From contig JBITNC010000001.1 in assembly GCA_050084985.1 (NCBI GenBank), forward strand, positions 215,698,001 to 215,762,000: DNA of 64,000 nt, in the 5' to 3' direction. The first letter of the stretch is position 1. Each line of letters opens with the position of its first letter. Below, piece by piece: positions 36,514 through 48,430 of this stretch. A program made the translations under genes and the position numbers. A model generated the notes under the pieces. It ran no database searches. It was not told the DNA's origin and was given only the letters and a program-made list of their open reading frames with translations. Origin of the DNA: Nageia nagi. Its lineage: Eukaryota; Pinophyta.

Positions 36514-39500
36514 TCATCTTTCATTTTTCTCTGCTTTTGACCCAGTAGAATAGGTTTCATGATGATCTTTTACATAAGTCTTTTAGAATCATATTGAGCA
36601 TAAATATCTTATTTTAGGTTATAGGCAATCCTAATTACCTTAACCATGAGTAGACATATAACTTTTGATTTTCTAATTAACAATGTTTTGGGTACATTTT
36701 AAGAGAGATGTAGCCATGGTCTTACTATGTGATCATAGGCTTACTTTGATTGTGGTGTTGATCTTAGCATTATGGCCCCTTTTGAACTGACTAATGATGT
36801 CAGTGACGATGATGATAGACTATTCAAAAAACTAATATATATTAGCTAGTGAACAAGTAAGATGAATGTACGAATGATTCTAACCTTATTGTTTCAATCA
36901 TTTATAGGTGAACATAAGGTTTGATTTTAGGTCATGGGAAATTGTATTTACCCCAATTATCCAAGTATGATTTCTTGAGCTTTGTAATTGAAGTATTTTG
37001 AACACACATTGGTTGTACACCAAATAGGTACTAAAGGCTTGTTTCCATATATCATTATATGGGTGTCTGGTGTTTATCCCAAGGAATGTATGGAGCCAAG
37101 TCAAGTATATGACATGAAGTCCCTTTTTGTGTGCACTAATTAAAATTTTGATTATTATGTTATTACTCTAGAAGAATATGTTTTACAAAAATCATTGGAA
37201 TCATATTTTTTGATGACTAGTGTTTCCTAAATACATATAACAATAAGTGATGAATAAACATGCATAACATGACATATGATTTGTACTAGCGAGTTTGTAA
37301 TTCATTGTAAGATCATAAACAATAAATGTTGTTTGTCCTATCAAGGATTCATGATGACATTATTTATGATCAAGTTTGCATGTTTATTTGGTTATCTTTT
37401 TTTTTTTTTTTGGCATGATGTGGTGAGCAAACATAGTCATGTATCTTAAGAAGATACAAACAAACTAATATGTTATCATTGTAGACTTATACAAATACCA
37501 TTAGACTCATAAGTAGGTGATAATATACTTGAGGTTGGTAAGTGGTTAAGTCAAGACTCGTACACTTGAGTTTATCAACTTATGTACGAATATTTTAAAT
37601 CTTGATTTTGTTGGTTGATGGTAGAGGAAAATGATTTGCTTTGAGTTGTGGACAATCATAGTTGCCCCAAATTATGATCAAACATAAAATTTTTGAATTT
37701 TCACAATCAAAGTATTTTGAAAATAGGTTCTACACCTTACTAGGTATTCATGCTTTCCTACATATGCTATTTCATGGAACACTTTATTCCATAGGCTCTA
37801 TGCCATTAGCATGTATGTGACGTGGAGTCTTTTCAAAATAGATAACATTTTAATGTTTGATAATTCTACTATTTGCCCCAGTTGAATGGGTTTCATTATC
37901 ATTTCTTGTAAAAATCATTATCAAAGATTTCGGGATGGAATTGTTTATAATTTGATATCATCAAATATTCATGATGAGGAATATGATGATAACAATTATC
38001 CCATTAAATATGTATGGGATTATTATTGTATTTTTATCTTTTAAATGTTGATTTTGATTTTCTTAAATATCTTCAAATTTAAGGATAATGATTTGAAAAA
38101 TTGTAGTATTAGATTGTATCATTTACCAAACTTGGCTACTAATACTTTTTATTTTATGATAACATGTACAAAGGATATGGAACAAGATGTAACACACATT
38201 CAATTTATGGGTAGATGATAATGAATGGAAAAGGAAGAAGAACATCAATTTCCAATTCAAAGGGAAGAGCAATTTCTTACTCTCGATCCCAAGGAATGAT
38301 GGAAGCTTTCTAACGATGTTCTAGGGAGTTGAAATGGATGGGATATGATAGGAAAAGAACATTGACTTCCAATTCAATGGGGAGAATAATTTCTTATTCT
38401 CGATCTCAAAGAATAATGGAAGCTATAAAATTTAACAATGTTCTAGGGTTGACTTTTATCAATCTACTAAGGACAATTTCTTGCTTAAACTTGTAGATAA
38501 GAATAGAAGTAAAGGGTTTTAACAACAACAATGTTGACTCCCATATTAATGGGGAGAGCAATTACTCGCTCTTTTTCTCAAATAATATGGAAGCAAATCC
38601 AATTTAATAATCAATAAAGATGGATTAAGAAATATATGGATGTTGGATAATAAAATATGAAAGTTGGTATAGTATAACATGTATGGGGTGGTGGTGGATG
38701 TTAATATGAAAATAGTATAACAAATGAATATACATAGGATGTATTGAGTATTTAGAGAGATAAACTAATCAGCTCATCAAGGCATTGATAAATATAAGTG
38801 TAATATTAATTATTATGTAATAATAAATAGTATGGGATGGAGGTATGGGATGATGAAGAAATGTAATGATCATAATATTCAATTTGACCATATTAACCAA
38901 TAACCATTAGATTTTTCCTTATTTATATGATATAAAACAAAGTCATGATGTTCTCAAAATTATCATAGACTCATGTGTGTGCAATGATATTTATTTCCAT
39001 CTCTAGACAATCTCAAACTAAATGTCATAAGAGCATAAAATATATAAGCTAGTTCATCCATATGAAATGTACAGAGATCCATAGGAAAGAAGGTCACTAA
39101 CCAATATGGAATGTTGCCACTCGTAAGGTATGCCCCATTTCCAGATAGGCATCCATAGCCCTAATGAGGATTAACCCCTCGATCTCACTACAACCTTGCT
39201 CTACTGCCAGTCAGGCATCTATAGCCCTAGTAGAGGATATTGTAATCACCCAAGAATCATTGATATAATGTAGTAATTCTTTTTTTTTGTCATCTCTTTT
39301 CACCTTTTTTTTTTATTTTTTTTTTAACTATCAAATGATTCTTGGGTTCGAGATGAAGCGAATAATAGGATGAACATGTAATACTTTTGCTCAAAATCAT
39401 GTTCTTGTAACACCTCATTCTTGATTTTTTTAAGATTATTTAAATGTGAAAAATGTGTATGAGCTCGTAATAACCTTAAGTGTATCATATTCATGTTTGT

Positions 39501-39849
39501 TTATCATCCAAAGTTTCAAAAAATTTCATGATGAAGGTTGCTAAAGTCAATAAGAATATTAATTTCATAAACTATTTCTTTTACAATAAGTATTAAACAT
39601 ATTTGCAAAATGGTATGGAAGTGATCATGGATAATGTATAGTATATATGCCTTGATGAATTGTTAGAATATAATCTAATACTCAAATATTCCAACATAAT
39701 GGGGGATGAATATGAGGTGGAAAAAGGGGAAGACATGGAAATGCAATAAACATATTATAACCTATCAGAATCAGATATGATCATTTTAATTTTAATCATA
39801 TTTTGATGTTTTATGATTTCTAAATCATGTTTTAATGATTTTTTTTTTT

Positions 39850-39945
39850 AATATGATGGAGGGCAACTGCCCCAATGTGATCTATGTAGAACATGAGGAG
39901 ATCAAAATTAAGATGGGGGACGACTGCCCCAATGTGAACGATGTG
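39850..39945. repeat. 66-bp duplication with a GC-rich hairpin
   Basis: Two copies of an ACTGCCCCAATGTGA phrase, 66 bp apart. The first includes GGGC-AACT-GCCC, a perfect short stem. The open frame on the + strand (39835-40125) spans it but is not supported as a gene. Confidence 0.5.
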
Positions 39946-40069
39946 AAGGAGATTGAATATCCTTACGCAAATAACACAATTCATCATTTTTTAATTATGT
40001 GGAATGTATGTATGTATTTTGTAGATGATGTAAATCGTTATCTATCAATCAAGGTATATCTACTTCAAG

Positions 40070-40813
40070 TCATCTATCATCCATCAAATCATGAAGGGCA
40101 TGATTTAATTGGTGCCAATGTTTAGTATCATGCCCCAATTGATGATGATAAACATGATGTCTATACTTATCATATTTTATTGACTTAGGCTTTAGGTTTT
40201 CTTTCATTATATGATCTACCACCCTCTTAGGTTGTTTCGATGATTGCATTCCATCATTGTAATCATCTTTGGATTTTGATTTCCATCTCATATCTTTATG
40301 ATTATGCACTTGCCTAGCAAAGGTGGATGATGATCTTCCTTTTGAATTTTGCATAGGAGGTTTTGTTTTCGATGATTTTGTAATATTATAATGTGAGTAT
40401 GGATTTTCATCTCTTCGTACACAATGGAGTAGTCCCTCATGAATGTACTTTAGACAACCATGAAATGTAGATGGGACACATTCCATTTCTTGAATCCATG
40501 GTATACCTAAAAGAATATTATATTGTTCGATGTTTCCTTCGATGATATATAATGATGTTTGTATCATCTTACATCCAATGGTGATGGGTAACACTATCGA
40601 CCCTATTGTTGAACATAAGGCATTATTAAATGCTTTTATTTGTAATGATGGTAAAGAAATATGGGATAAAAGAAGATTTAATTTGTGATATGCTAATGTA
40701 GATATGATATTAACATCTGAGCCTTCATCTATTAATGTGCTCTTAACAATTTTACCATTTACTTTACCGATGACATGGAGAGGTGGATCTAACCCTTGAA
40801 GTCCCTTGTTTGA
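40070..40813 (-). pseudogene. pr: Element D protease and following segment
   Basis: Aspartic protease that would mature the Gag particle. Read from 40813: a DPPLHVIGKVNG entry, an active-site-like LIDEGSDVNIIS (Asp-Glu-Gly at 40721-40729, where most relatives have Asp-Thr/Ser-Gly), then the 174-codon open stretch 40594-40070 with YNILLGIPWI and a CLKYIHEG motif. After that comes a basic Lys/Ser/His-rich tail with HHQLGHDTKH. One stop separates it from gag. The same DEG-type site appears, as Asn-Glu-Gly, in family A. The frame ends where pol should begin. Confidence 0.75.
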
Positions 40814-42640
40814 TTATCTCTCATGGTCATAAAAATAAATTATAGGCTGATGAACCAATGGAGGAACTTGCATTTTGGATTTTTCATTATATGATATATC
40901 AATTTGTTTTTCTTGTATATTTTGAGTTCCAGTATCAACTCCAACTATTCCTATAATAGGTTGATTACTTGGATTCCAAGTGGGTGTCACTTGACTGTAA
41001 TTAGGTATAATAGATACCATATTTACTTGATATGAAGGAAGTGAGTCTTGATAATTTTTTAAATCTTGATCTGAAATAGAAGTATGGTCTTCAACTTCTA
41101 AGTTATTATCTTTGATTGAATTTTGAGTTCTATTTCTCAATGCTAGATAATTTTTTGTACTATGACCTCTTTGATGGTGATAATTACAATACTCATTTTT
41201 GTTATATTTTTCTTTTCTCATAATTTTTATTTCACCATATTTAATCTTGACCTTCTCAATTATAACCACGTGAGCAATAACTTCTTCAAGAGTATTATAT
41301 TGTTGGATTTGTAATATACTAGTTATAGGCCTTAAATAATTTTGACTGAATAATTTAACTAACTCCTCCTGAGGTAAGGTATAGGGCATGCCATAGAGTA
41401 TATCCCTCCATCATGAAACAAAGTCAACAATTGATTCATTCTAAGATTGTTTTAGTTCTACAAGATCTGTAATAGAAGATTCCTCTTTGATATAAATCCT
41501 AAAACATTGTAAGAATAAGTCTGCCAATTGAGGAAATGAATAAATACTATGTCGTGGTAAATTATTATACCATTCCAGGGCTTGGGCTACAAGCATCATG
41601 GGGAACAAACATAGCATCAAGTCCTCATCATTATAAATTAGGTAATTTGAAAACTTAAACCACCTTAAATGTTCCTTAGGATCCTTATTTCCTGTAAAAG
41701 GAATTATCTTAGGTATTTCAAAGTTGTAACGTAATTTCTTCTTAGGGACACTTAGATGGATGGGTTCATTGCAAATATTATCATATGTCAACTTCTTGAA
41801 CCTTGATATGTTCCTTTCTTTATTCATGAAATCCTTCATGAAATCTTCTAATTCTTTATCTGTCCAACTACCCTGAGGATGTTTTTGATATCTTCTATGA
41901 TTGGTGTTTCTTTCTGACTTTAGGTCTGAATTATAAGATTCATCATCAGAAAGAAATCTTGATAACAATGATGAAGATGATAATGATGGAAGATTAGAAG
42001 GTAAATGATGCCCTTGCAATGGATTTTTAAGAGTTGTAGATGGTTGTACTTTATTTTGTTGAGACTTCTCATGAAGTAACCAACTATCTCAAACTTCTTA
42101 TTTTACCTTATCAAAAATTTGTCGTTGTTTGTCAAGCTCTTGCTTTTATTTTTCTTTGAGTTCTATATTATTTTCTTTAAGTTTGGCTTCCTCTTCTAAC
42201 TTACTTTGAAAATCTTCATATCTTTTACTAAAGTTTATAGTTTCTTCATAATCTCTCTCTATGTGTTTTCTCTTTGCCTCCAACTCTGCAAAAGAGGGTA
42301 TCTCTCCTACCTTGAATTGTTTAGCTAAAGCTTTTCTACATTTTTCTTTCTATGAGAGTTTCTTATAGGAATAAGGATCATATAAGAATTTGTTTGAGAT
42401 CTTACATTGAGGATTTGTTTACGAGGTTCTTATTGAATACAAGGTCATTCTATCAAAATCTTCCATACAAGACCTAGCCCTATGAAGTGTTTTTTGATAG
42501 GGGGGGTCACTTATCCTAGCTTGTGAAGAGGGGCTTTGAGGTTGATAATCTAAACTCTCTAGAGGCAATTCTCTTTGTTGATTAGAGTAAGAGTCTTGAT
42601 ATCTCCATACTTGGTAATTAAGAGGTGATGATAATTGCAC
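40814..42640 (-). pseudogene. gag: Element D gag
   Basis: Gag polyprotein, nearly readable end to end. From 42640: a Gln/Ser/Pro-rich N-terminus, a charged coiled-coil segment (about 42330-42085), and a 192-codon open part (42019-41441) with NEPIHLSVPKKK and DPKEHLRWF motifs and the core around WYNNLPRH. A 191-codon part (41389-40814) follows with LPQEELVKLF and a knuckle CNYHHQRGHSTKNY (C-x2-H-x4-H, last Cys now Tyr). About half a dozen stops, mostly at former Gln/Trp codons, interrupt it and no frameshift was evident. Close relative of the family A gag. Confidence 0.8.
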
Positions 42641-42766
42641 CCAAGCTTAACTCTTTTGGTTTGCATAAGCTTTTACATCATGCTTTTGTCTTATCTCTTC
42701 TTGTCTCATTTTTTCGACAAACTCATTGAAGGTTTTGTCATGTTGATCGTGAGAAGAACATGCTTG

Positions 42767-43822
42767 TTATTGTTTATGGGATTCCCTTTGCAAAATATTC
42801 TTAGCTTTTTCATCATAGAAAATATTCCTAAGTAATTTATTTGTTGTAGGGCTATCTTCTATATCACATTCCCAATTTTTCATCAAACTAGTTTGATATT
42901 TTAAAGGTGTTTTTAGTGGGTTTGAACAACATTCATCCTCATAAAACTTTGTATCATTATTGTGATGTGTTGTTTCCCCACATGGATGTTCATTCCTAAG
43001 CTCATGTGTGTTAGCTTTGGAGATTTTATTTTTATATTTTTCATTTCTTTGTGATTGAGATTCTTGAGATTCAATAATACAATCTATGGATTTTTTAATT
43101 CTTATGTGAGGCTCTTCAATTTCTACTTGTGATGAGAGTGAACAATTTTCATCCTTGAACTCAACAATATTATGAAATTCATGGGAATCGATAGAAGGTC
43201 TTGTAGCCTCAAGAAGGGGAGGAGAATGAAATTGCAATTCTGAAGAATGCTCTGAAAGATCCTCAAGATTCATGTCAAACTCCTCTTCTTTAATATCATA
43301 TTCATCCCAAGGTTGGGGTGAAGACATCAAGGTATCTAACTCTAGGAGGTCATATGATTTAGCATAGGATGTTGCATCAAGGCCTTTAACATTAATACTC
43401 AATTCATCCCTTAGCAAATTGGATTCATTAGGTTCAATAGTCTCAAAAGGAGATGCACCACAAGATTTTAATTTGATGAGATGTGTCGATGAGTTTTCAA
43501 TCTTTATGATGGGCTCATTATTTTCAGTGTCAAACTCATCCCATGATGAGGGTGAAGGAATGGAAGAACTATACTCTAGCTCTTCATGGGATCTAATAAG
43601 GCTTTTTGAGGATTGAAGAAGAGGTATGGTACATTGTTCTATTTCTGCTAAGTATGCTAAAAGCTTTTCAATGTCAATATAAAAATCATTCTTCATGACC
43701 TTTGAAGTAGAATAACTATCTAAAGTTGACTTGGCAAGATGTGAATATAGTCTCTGTATTTTTGGTTTTACTTTGATAGGAAAAGGAACATAATTCAAAA
43801 GTGCAACCAAAACAAACCTCAT
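42767..43822 (-). CDS. Element D upstream acidic ORF (351 codons)
   Basis: The longest uninterrupted frame in the window, upstream of gag on the same strand. It starts MRFVLVALLNYVPFPIKVKP, then a basic stretch, then a long acidic, Ser/Glu-rich region. The motif SPSSWDEFD recurs as SPQPWDEYD about 100 residues later, each preceded by a Leu/Ser-rich stretch and followed by an acidic run, so the protein probably grew by internal duplication. There are no membrane segments beyond the short hydrophobic start, and no known domain is recognised. Ogre-type Tat elements carry an extra ORF before gag, so the position is familiar, but I cannot show homology. It is intact while the gag next to it has stops. 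Whether it is translated is unknown. Confidence 0.55.
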   Translation of the reverse strand: MRFVLVALLNYVPFPIKVKPKIQRLYSHLAKSTLDSYSTSKVMKNDFYIDIEKLLAYLAEIEQCTIPLLQSSKSLIRSHEELEYSSSIPSPSSWDEFDTENNEPIIKIENSSTHLIKLKSCGASPFETIEPNESNLLRDELSINVKGLDATSYAKSYDLLELDTLMSSPQPWDEYDIKEEEFDMNLEDLSEHSSELQFHSPPLLEATRPSIDSHEFHNIVEFKDENCSLSSQVEIEEPHIRIKKSIDCIIESQESQSQRNEKYKNKISKANTHELRNEHPCGETTHHNNDTKFYEDECCSNPLKTPLKYQTSLMKNWECDIEDSPTTNKLLRNIFYDEKAKNILQRESHKQ

Positions 43823-45244
43823 AATGATAAAATTCCTTTAAGGCCTTATGAAATGCATTTAAACAAGTAAAATACATTTATGCATACTACCCTCCAAAAC
43901 ATTCATGTCCATTTACTTATCTTATCTTAATGTGATGCAATCAAAAGTTTATTTTAAGTGGATCTTTAACCTTAATAAACCTCGTTGTTCTTTTTTAATT
44001 ATAATATGATTCATTATCCAACTTCTTAATGATGTTCATTAACTCCTTCCAGTTGTGGAAGTTTTATATGTGATAAATTCCCTCTTTTTACTAGTCACAT
44101 ATCTCTTCGACCTCCAATGGAGTGGTAAGAGCAAACTTAGTAAAAAGCCATTAAGTGTAGATAAATTAATTAAGTGAGGTTCAATTACTCCTCCAAGAGT
44201 CAAATCCCTTCGACCTCCAATGGAGTGGTAAGGGAAGACCTCTTTAAGAGTGTTAATGTGAAGTATGTTTCCAAATAAAATGTAAATAAATTTTACCTCT
44301 TTCACTTAACTTATTTTTGATCACTTAGGATCGCTTGAAGCGCAAAAGTGAGAGCATACTTTGTTAAGTGAAAGTACTTAGTGTATTCAAATCCCTCCAA
44401 TTCATTAACCTTTTAATATGCTTTATACTACCCAAAACTCAATTTATTTTCCTTTTAGGTTCATTCCAAATTAAATGTGATTCATTTACTCCTTCCAATT
44501 GTGGAAGTATTATGTGTAGTAAATTACCTCCTCTTACTAGTCACATATCCCTTCGACCTCCAATGGAGTGGTAAAGGCAAACTTGGTAAGAGGTCATTAT
44601 GTGTAAGTAAATTAACCAAATTAATGATAGTGTGAATGTGAAAGAAAAGAAGAATTAATTACTCCTTCTTATTAGGTCTATTTTGGTCACCTTAGATCGC
44701 ACAAAATGCAAAGGGAGAGCATAAGTAGACAAGATAAAAAGTATTAATGTGTATGTACTCTTCACCCAAAACATGAAAATAAATACATAACATTATACAT
44801 AAAGTAAATTAATAAAAAATGCATTTAATCTTTTGTACCCATTCTTAGATGCATTCTAGGCAAAGGAATCACATTCAAAAGTATCCTTCCATTTTAACAA
44901 TATATTATACATTTTATTTTATTTTTTTAGGAATAACAAAAAGAGACAAAATGACTTGGAGTATGAGTCATCGATGTTTAGACGGAGGTTGTTGGCATTT
45001 ATTCTGAGTTGCCAGCATTCAATTCCAATCACTAGCATTTAGTCTAGATTACTTTTTAAATCACTGGTGTTCCTTTTGAGTCATCGGTGTCTAATTCCAA
45101 TCGCTATAATTTTTGCAATAGATTTCCTAAAATGCACAGAATGAAAAATTTGTAGTATATGGAGAAATTCAAATAAACCAGATAATAGAAATGTAAAATC
45201 CTTATAAATAAAAAACCTTCCTATCAATAATGGAAGGGCCCTCC
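43823..45244 (-). other. Element D leader with repeated cassettes
   Basis: Untranslated leader. The phrase CCTCCAATGGAGTGGTAA occurs three times (about 44109, 44214 and 44555). Two of these lie in longer matching blocks (44030-44370 and 44470-44740) that also share ACTAGTCACATATC and a CTTAGATCGC-type phrase. The CTCCA-A-TGGAG core is self-complementary. Near 44965-45110 diverged CGATG/CACTGG units repeat every 30-35 bp, like those inside the LTR. Short open frames here are not supported as genes. Confidence 0.6.
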
Positions 45245-45258
45245 TTCTAGCGCTAGAA
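45245..45258 (-). promoter_or_regulatory. Element D primer-binding region, 14-bp palindrome
   Basis: Directly beside the 5' LTR the element strand reads TTCTAGCGCTAGAAGGAGGG. Its first 14 bases are a perfect palindrome. The position is that of the primer-binding site, though the expected TGG start is not evident and I cannot assign the tRNA. Confidence 0.55.
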
Positions 45259-46107
45259 TGTTGTAGTGAAAATAAAGTTGGAATGTAGAATAACATGAAA
45301 TACAAATTATTCTTAAATCTTCACTGAACCTCAAATTATGTAAAATAAACAAACATGTTGTAATTGTAAATAGATATTGATTTTCGACTCGAACTACAAT
45401 TTGCCCTTGGAAGGGACTTTTACAAATGCCATTTGCCAAAATAAGAGTATTAGATCTCCATTATTTTTGATTTGCTTACTTCTCTCCTTGATATGAACAA
45501 CCTATAAATCCTACACACATGCAAAAGATAATAGCATCAAAGCATCTATGTATGACATGTATTAAATTGAAGCTAGCATAAAACAATAAAAGGTATGAGC
45601 TCACAAGATTTTGGCAGCATTACCCTACTTCAAAATTGGGCCAAGATCCTCTTTTATTTGCTTTGTATTAGCTTGTATTTATAGATTTTGGATGGGATGT
45701 TCAAAGGTTGGTAAGAGGAAGTGAAAAGCCATCGTAGGTCATAACTGACCCCCTATATCCACCTCATCTTGGAAAGTTGAAATGTTTTAACTTTCTCTCA
45801 TTGTTTTGGTTTCTATTCTACTATTATAGAGTCATCGACAACTGGAAGATGGACGTCGATGACTGGCTCAAAACACCGACGTTTGATTTGGGTCGCTAGC
45901 GATTGGTTTTCCATTTTTATAACAATGTTAAAATGACCCCCAAATAGTCAATTTTTATCAAAAAGTGGTCATGTCACCACTTGTTTTGCATGTACTCAAT
46001 GAGAGCTATCCAATAATGGAGTTTTAAAGCTTATTTGAGGCTTGTATAAAGAGTTATAATTAGTTCAATGTTTACTAGTTAAAAAGGGACATTTTTAGGT
46101 GTCTACA
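45259..46107 (-). repeat. Element D 5' LTR
   Basis: 849 bp, same length as the 3' LTR. The TATA box (- strand CTATAAATA) is at 45676-45684 and would drive leader, upstream ORF and gag. Confidence 0.9.
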
Positions 46108-46112
46108 AAGAG

Positions 46113-46599
46113 ATATCTCAAATATAAACATGATATTGATAAGTGATAAGTGATAAGAAATGTAAACCTATTCTTAGTGACTTACCTACCAAGAGTGAAT
46201 AGAGATAATGATATGTAGTTGACCAGCTTGGATTCCAATGCCACCATGCTACCATGGATTTATTAACAAGAGTGACCCTTCCTTACAAAGGGTCAATGAT
46301 AAGAGTGACCATCTTGGTTTCTCCAAACCACCGTGTTTCCATATATTTTGATAAGAACTAACCTTCCTTACAAAGGTGGGGAGTTATAATATTTGACAAT
46401 AAATGTATATGATAAAATGAAATAATTAACAAAAGATAGAAATGAAAGTGACATGATACCTTTATGTTTGTTCACCTAATCATGGATATTTTATGAAGGA
46501 AGTGGTAGTGCTAGAAGCCTAGCAATGATGATGGGATATGGATAAGCTTGATCTCTAGTGTGAGTATCTAGAAATACAAAAAGCTATACTTATAGGAAA
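46113..46599 (-). other. Family C 3' non-coding region
   Basis: No coding signal. It contains the imperfect hairpin GCTAGAAGCCTAGC (46510-46523), related to copies at 33980 and 50089, and two diverged CTTACAAAGG(G/T) phrases. Confidence 0.5.
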
Positions 46600-47756
46600 A
46601 AGAGATATTAAATGTAAAACCTCTTTATATGCATGACACTAATAAGATTAATTTCCTCTTTACCTTTGGTTATGGATAGTTTGTATGCACCTTTTCCATA
46701 ATCAGCAATAATAATATAAGAACCAATCTAGTTAGGTTCAAATTTACCTTTCTTTTCATTGTTAAGTGCTTTAGTGTTGGCAATATTCTCTTTCAAGATA
46801 AGATCACCTACCATGAACTCTTTTGAGATGATCTTATCACTATAGGATCTTTGGATACAAGAGTCATAGGAATGAAAGTGTTCTAGATCATTGACCCTCT
46901 TCTTATCTAATACCTCTAATTGGGCTAACCTATACTTCCACCTATATTCATTAGGAATGATACCATCTATAGATATGCAAAGGGATGGGATCTCTAGTTC
47001 TAATGGAATGATGATTTCATATCCATACATGAGGTAAAAGGGAGTGGCACCTACAAAATTTTAGATGCTAATTCTATAGGCCCATAATACATAAGGGATT
47101 TGGTCATGACAATCTTTACCATGCATTGCTATGGTTTTGGATGTAATACTTTTGATGACCTTATTGGATGCTTCAGATTGACCATTTCCTTGAGGATAAT
47201 AAGGAGAAGAGAATTTTCTTACAATATAATATTTAGAGAAAAAATATTTTATCTCATTATATTTAAATATTGGACCATTATCCATAAAAAATTTAGAAGG
47301 AACACCATATATAAAAATGACATATTCAATAACAAAATCAATGGTCTTACCTCCTTTTGATGATTTCATGGGGATGGCCTTCACCCATTTAGTGAAGTAT
47401 TCTATAGCTATAATGATAAACTTATGTCCATCTCTAGAAAGTGGGTTAATCTTGCCAATAAAATAAATAGCCCAAATAGATAATGGCAAAGGAGATATAA
47501 TAGAATGTAATTCATGTGAAAGAGAATGCTGAAGTATAGCATTCTTTTGACATTGCTCACATTTTCTAACATGCATTTCATAATCTTCAAGCATAGTATG
47601 CCAATAATAATCAAGTCTAAGCAATCTTTGATATACAATTTTAGCATTGAAATGACCACCACAAATACCATCATGAGCTTGATGAAGAGCCATATCTACT
47701 TTATTTTGCATAAGACATCTTAAAAGAGTACCTTCAAAAGCTCTACAATATAGCAC
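46600..47756 (-). pseudogene. pol (INT): Family C integrase
   Basis: DNA-joining enzyme of the element, well preserved. A 231-codon open stretch (47756-47061) has the zinc-binding H-H-C-C domain (AHDGICGGHF...KCEQCQK), then the core. IAIEYFTKWVKAIP has Glu at the first catalytic Asp position, FMDNGPIF keeps the second Asp, and GNGQSEASNKVI keeps the Glu. A stop near 47058 is followed by a 100-codon part (47030-46728), and the tail YIIIADYGKGAYKL to about 46600 is the usual C-terminal domain. The changed first catalytic residue and the stops make it inactive. Confidence 0.85.
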
Positions 47757-48430
47757 ATCACCAAGAATGAGATGTTTTAAAGCTAACTTTTTAAGTATAA
47801 TTCTAGAATTATGATCAAAATCAATAGGGATAATACCATTTTTAAGATAATTTAAGACATCTTGATACCATTAAAATGTAGTAGCTAAAAAATAATAACC
47901 TTTAATAAAGCTCTGTACATCACACTCACAAGAAGGCTTATCGATATTTTTGATGGTGAGGATGGCTTGTTCATCATCAATGTTATCAAGAGCAAGAGAA
48001 GCAACTCTAACCATAGCATTAACATACCTATTATTATCCCTTGGAATGTTATCAATCTAATACTTAGAGAAGTACATAAGAAGATTCTTAATGATTTTCT
48101 TGTATGGTTTTAACTTTGGATCCTTGGTATTGTAGATGTTGGATACTTTCTTGATGATCAATTGAGAGTATCTAAATATTTTAATTATTTTCACCTTGAG
48201 AAGTATAACAACCTTCAAACATAAGATAAGAGCCTCATATTATACCATGTTGTTAATACAATCAAAGCTTAAGTGATAAGACACATGAAAAACATCACCA
48301 TGAGGGTTGCTGAAGACTATTCCTACCCTAGCTTTGTGAACAAACTTAAAGCCATAAAAGTACAACATCCACTCATCATCATCCATGAAACCAATAAAAA
48401 CTTTATAAAATTATGCTTCTATTTCCCAAT
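47757..48430 (-). pseudogene. pol (RH): Family C RNase H and linker
   Basis: Reads DDDEWMLYFYGFKF, then VGIVFSNPHGDVFHVSYHLS, an NNMV-stop-YEALIL motif (Glu site) and SQLIIKKVSN, in normal RNase H order. The first Asp of the usual FDGS is Tyr. A long linker (IPRDNNRYVNAM, then DDEQAIL) leads to the integrase. Few stops. Confidence 0.75.

Larger units (their letters stand above)
35601..40069 (-). other. Element D 3' non-coding region with degenerate repeats
   Basis: About 4.5 kb where pol would be expected. No RT, RNase H or integrase motif was seen on either strand. It contains a 147-bp tandem duplication (36220-36513), repeated phrases about a GTTTCATGATGATC motif (35960, 36550, 37890), a near-repeat of about 120 bp at 38220-38450 (AATTCAA-GGG-AGA phrase), a duplicated block at 39125-39235 (AGGCATC-ATAGCCCTA), and a 66-bp duplication at 39850-39945. 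A poly(T) run is at 37398-37411. The part around 38900-39580 recurs at 56870-57540. A variable, repeat-rich 3' region is typical of Tat-like elements. Confidence 0.7.
34734..46107 (-). mobile_element. Element D: 11.4 kb LTR element with gag and protease only
   Basis: Perfect target duplication AAGAG (34729-34733 and 46108-46112). Two LTRs of 849 bp begin TGTAGACACCTAAAAATG in element sense. My hand alignment shows about 53 differences (roughly 6%), so this is one of the younger insertions here. Order on the - strand: 5' LTR, primer-site region, repeat-rich leader, acidic ORF (43822-42767), gag, protease, a 4.5 kb non-coding region, polypurine tract, 3' LTR. No RT or integrase was recognised, which suggests mobilisation by another element. 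CpG dinucleotides remain, unlike in the older neighbours. Confidence 0.9.

Noticed and set aside
43419-43616. 65-codon + strand frame
   Set aside because: Antisense shadow of the 351-codon ORF of element D.
47100-47723. Open frames on the + strand within 47100-47723 and the alternate - frame 47674-47408
   Set aside because: Shadows of the well-supported family C integrase.
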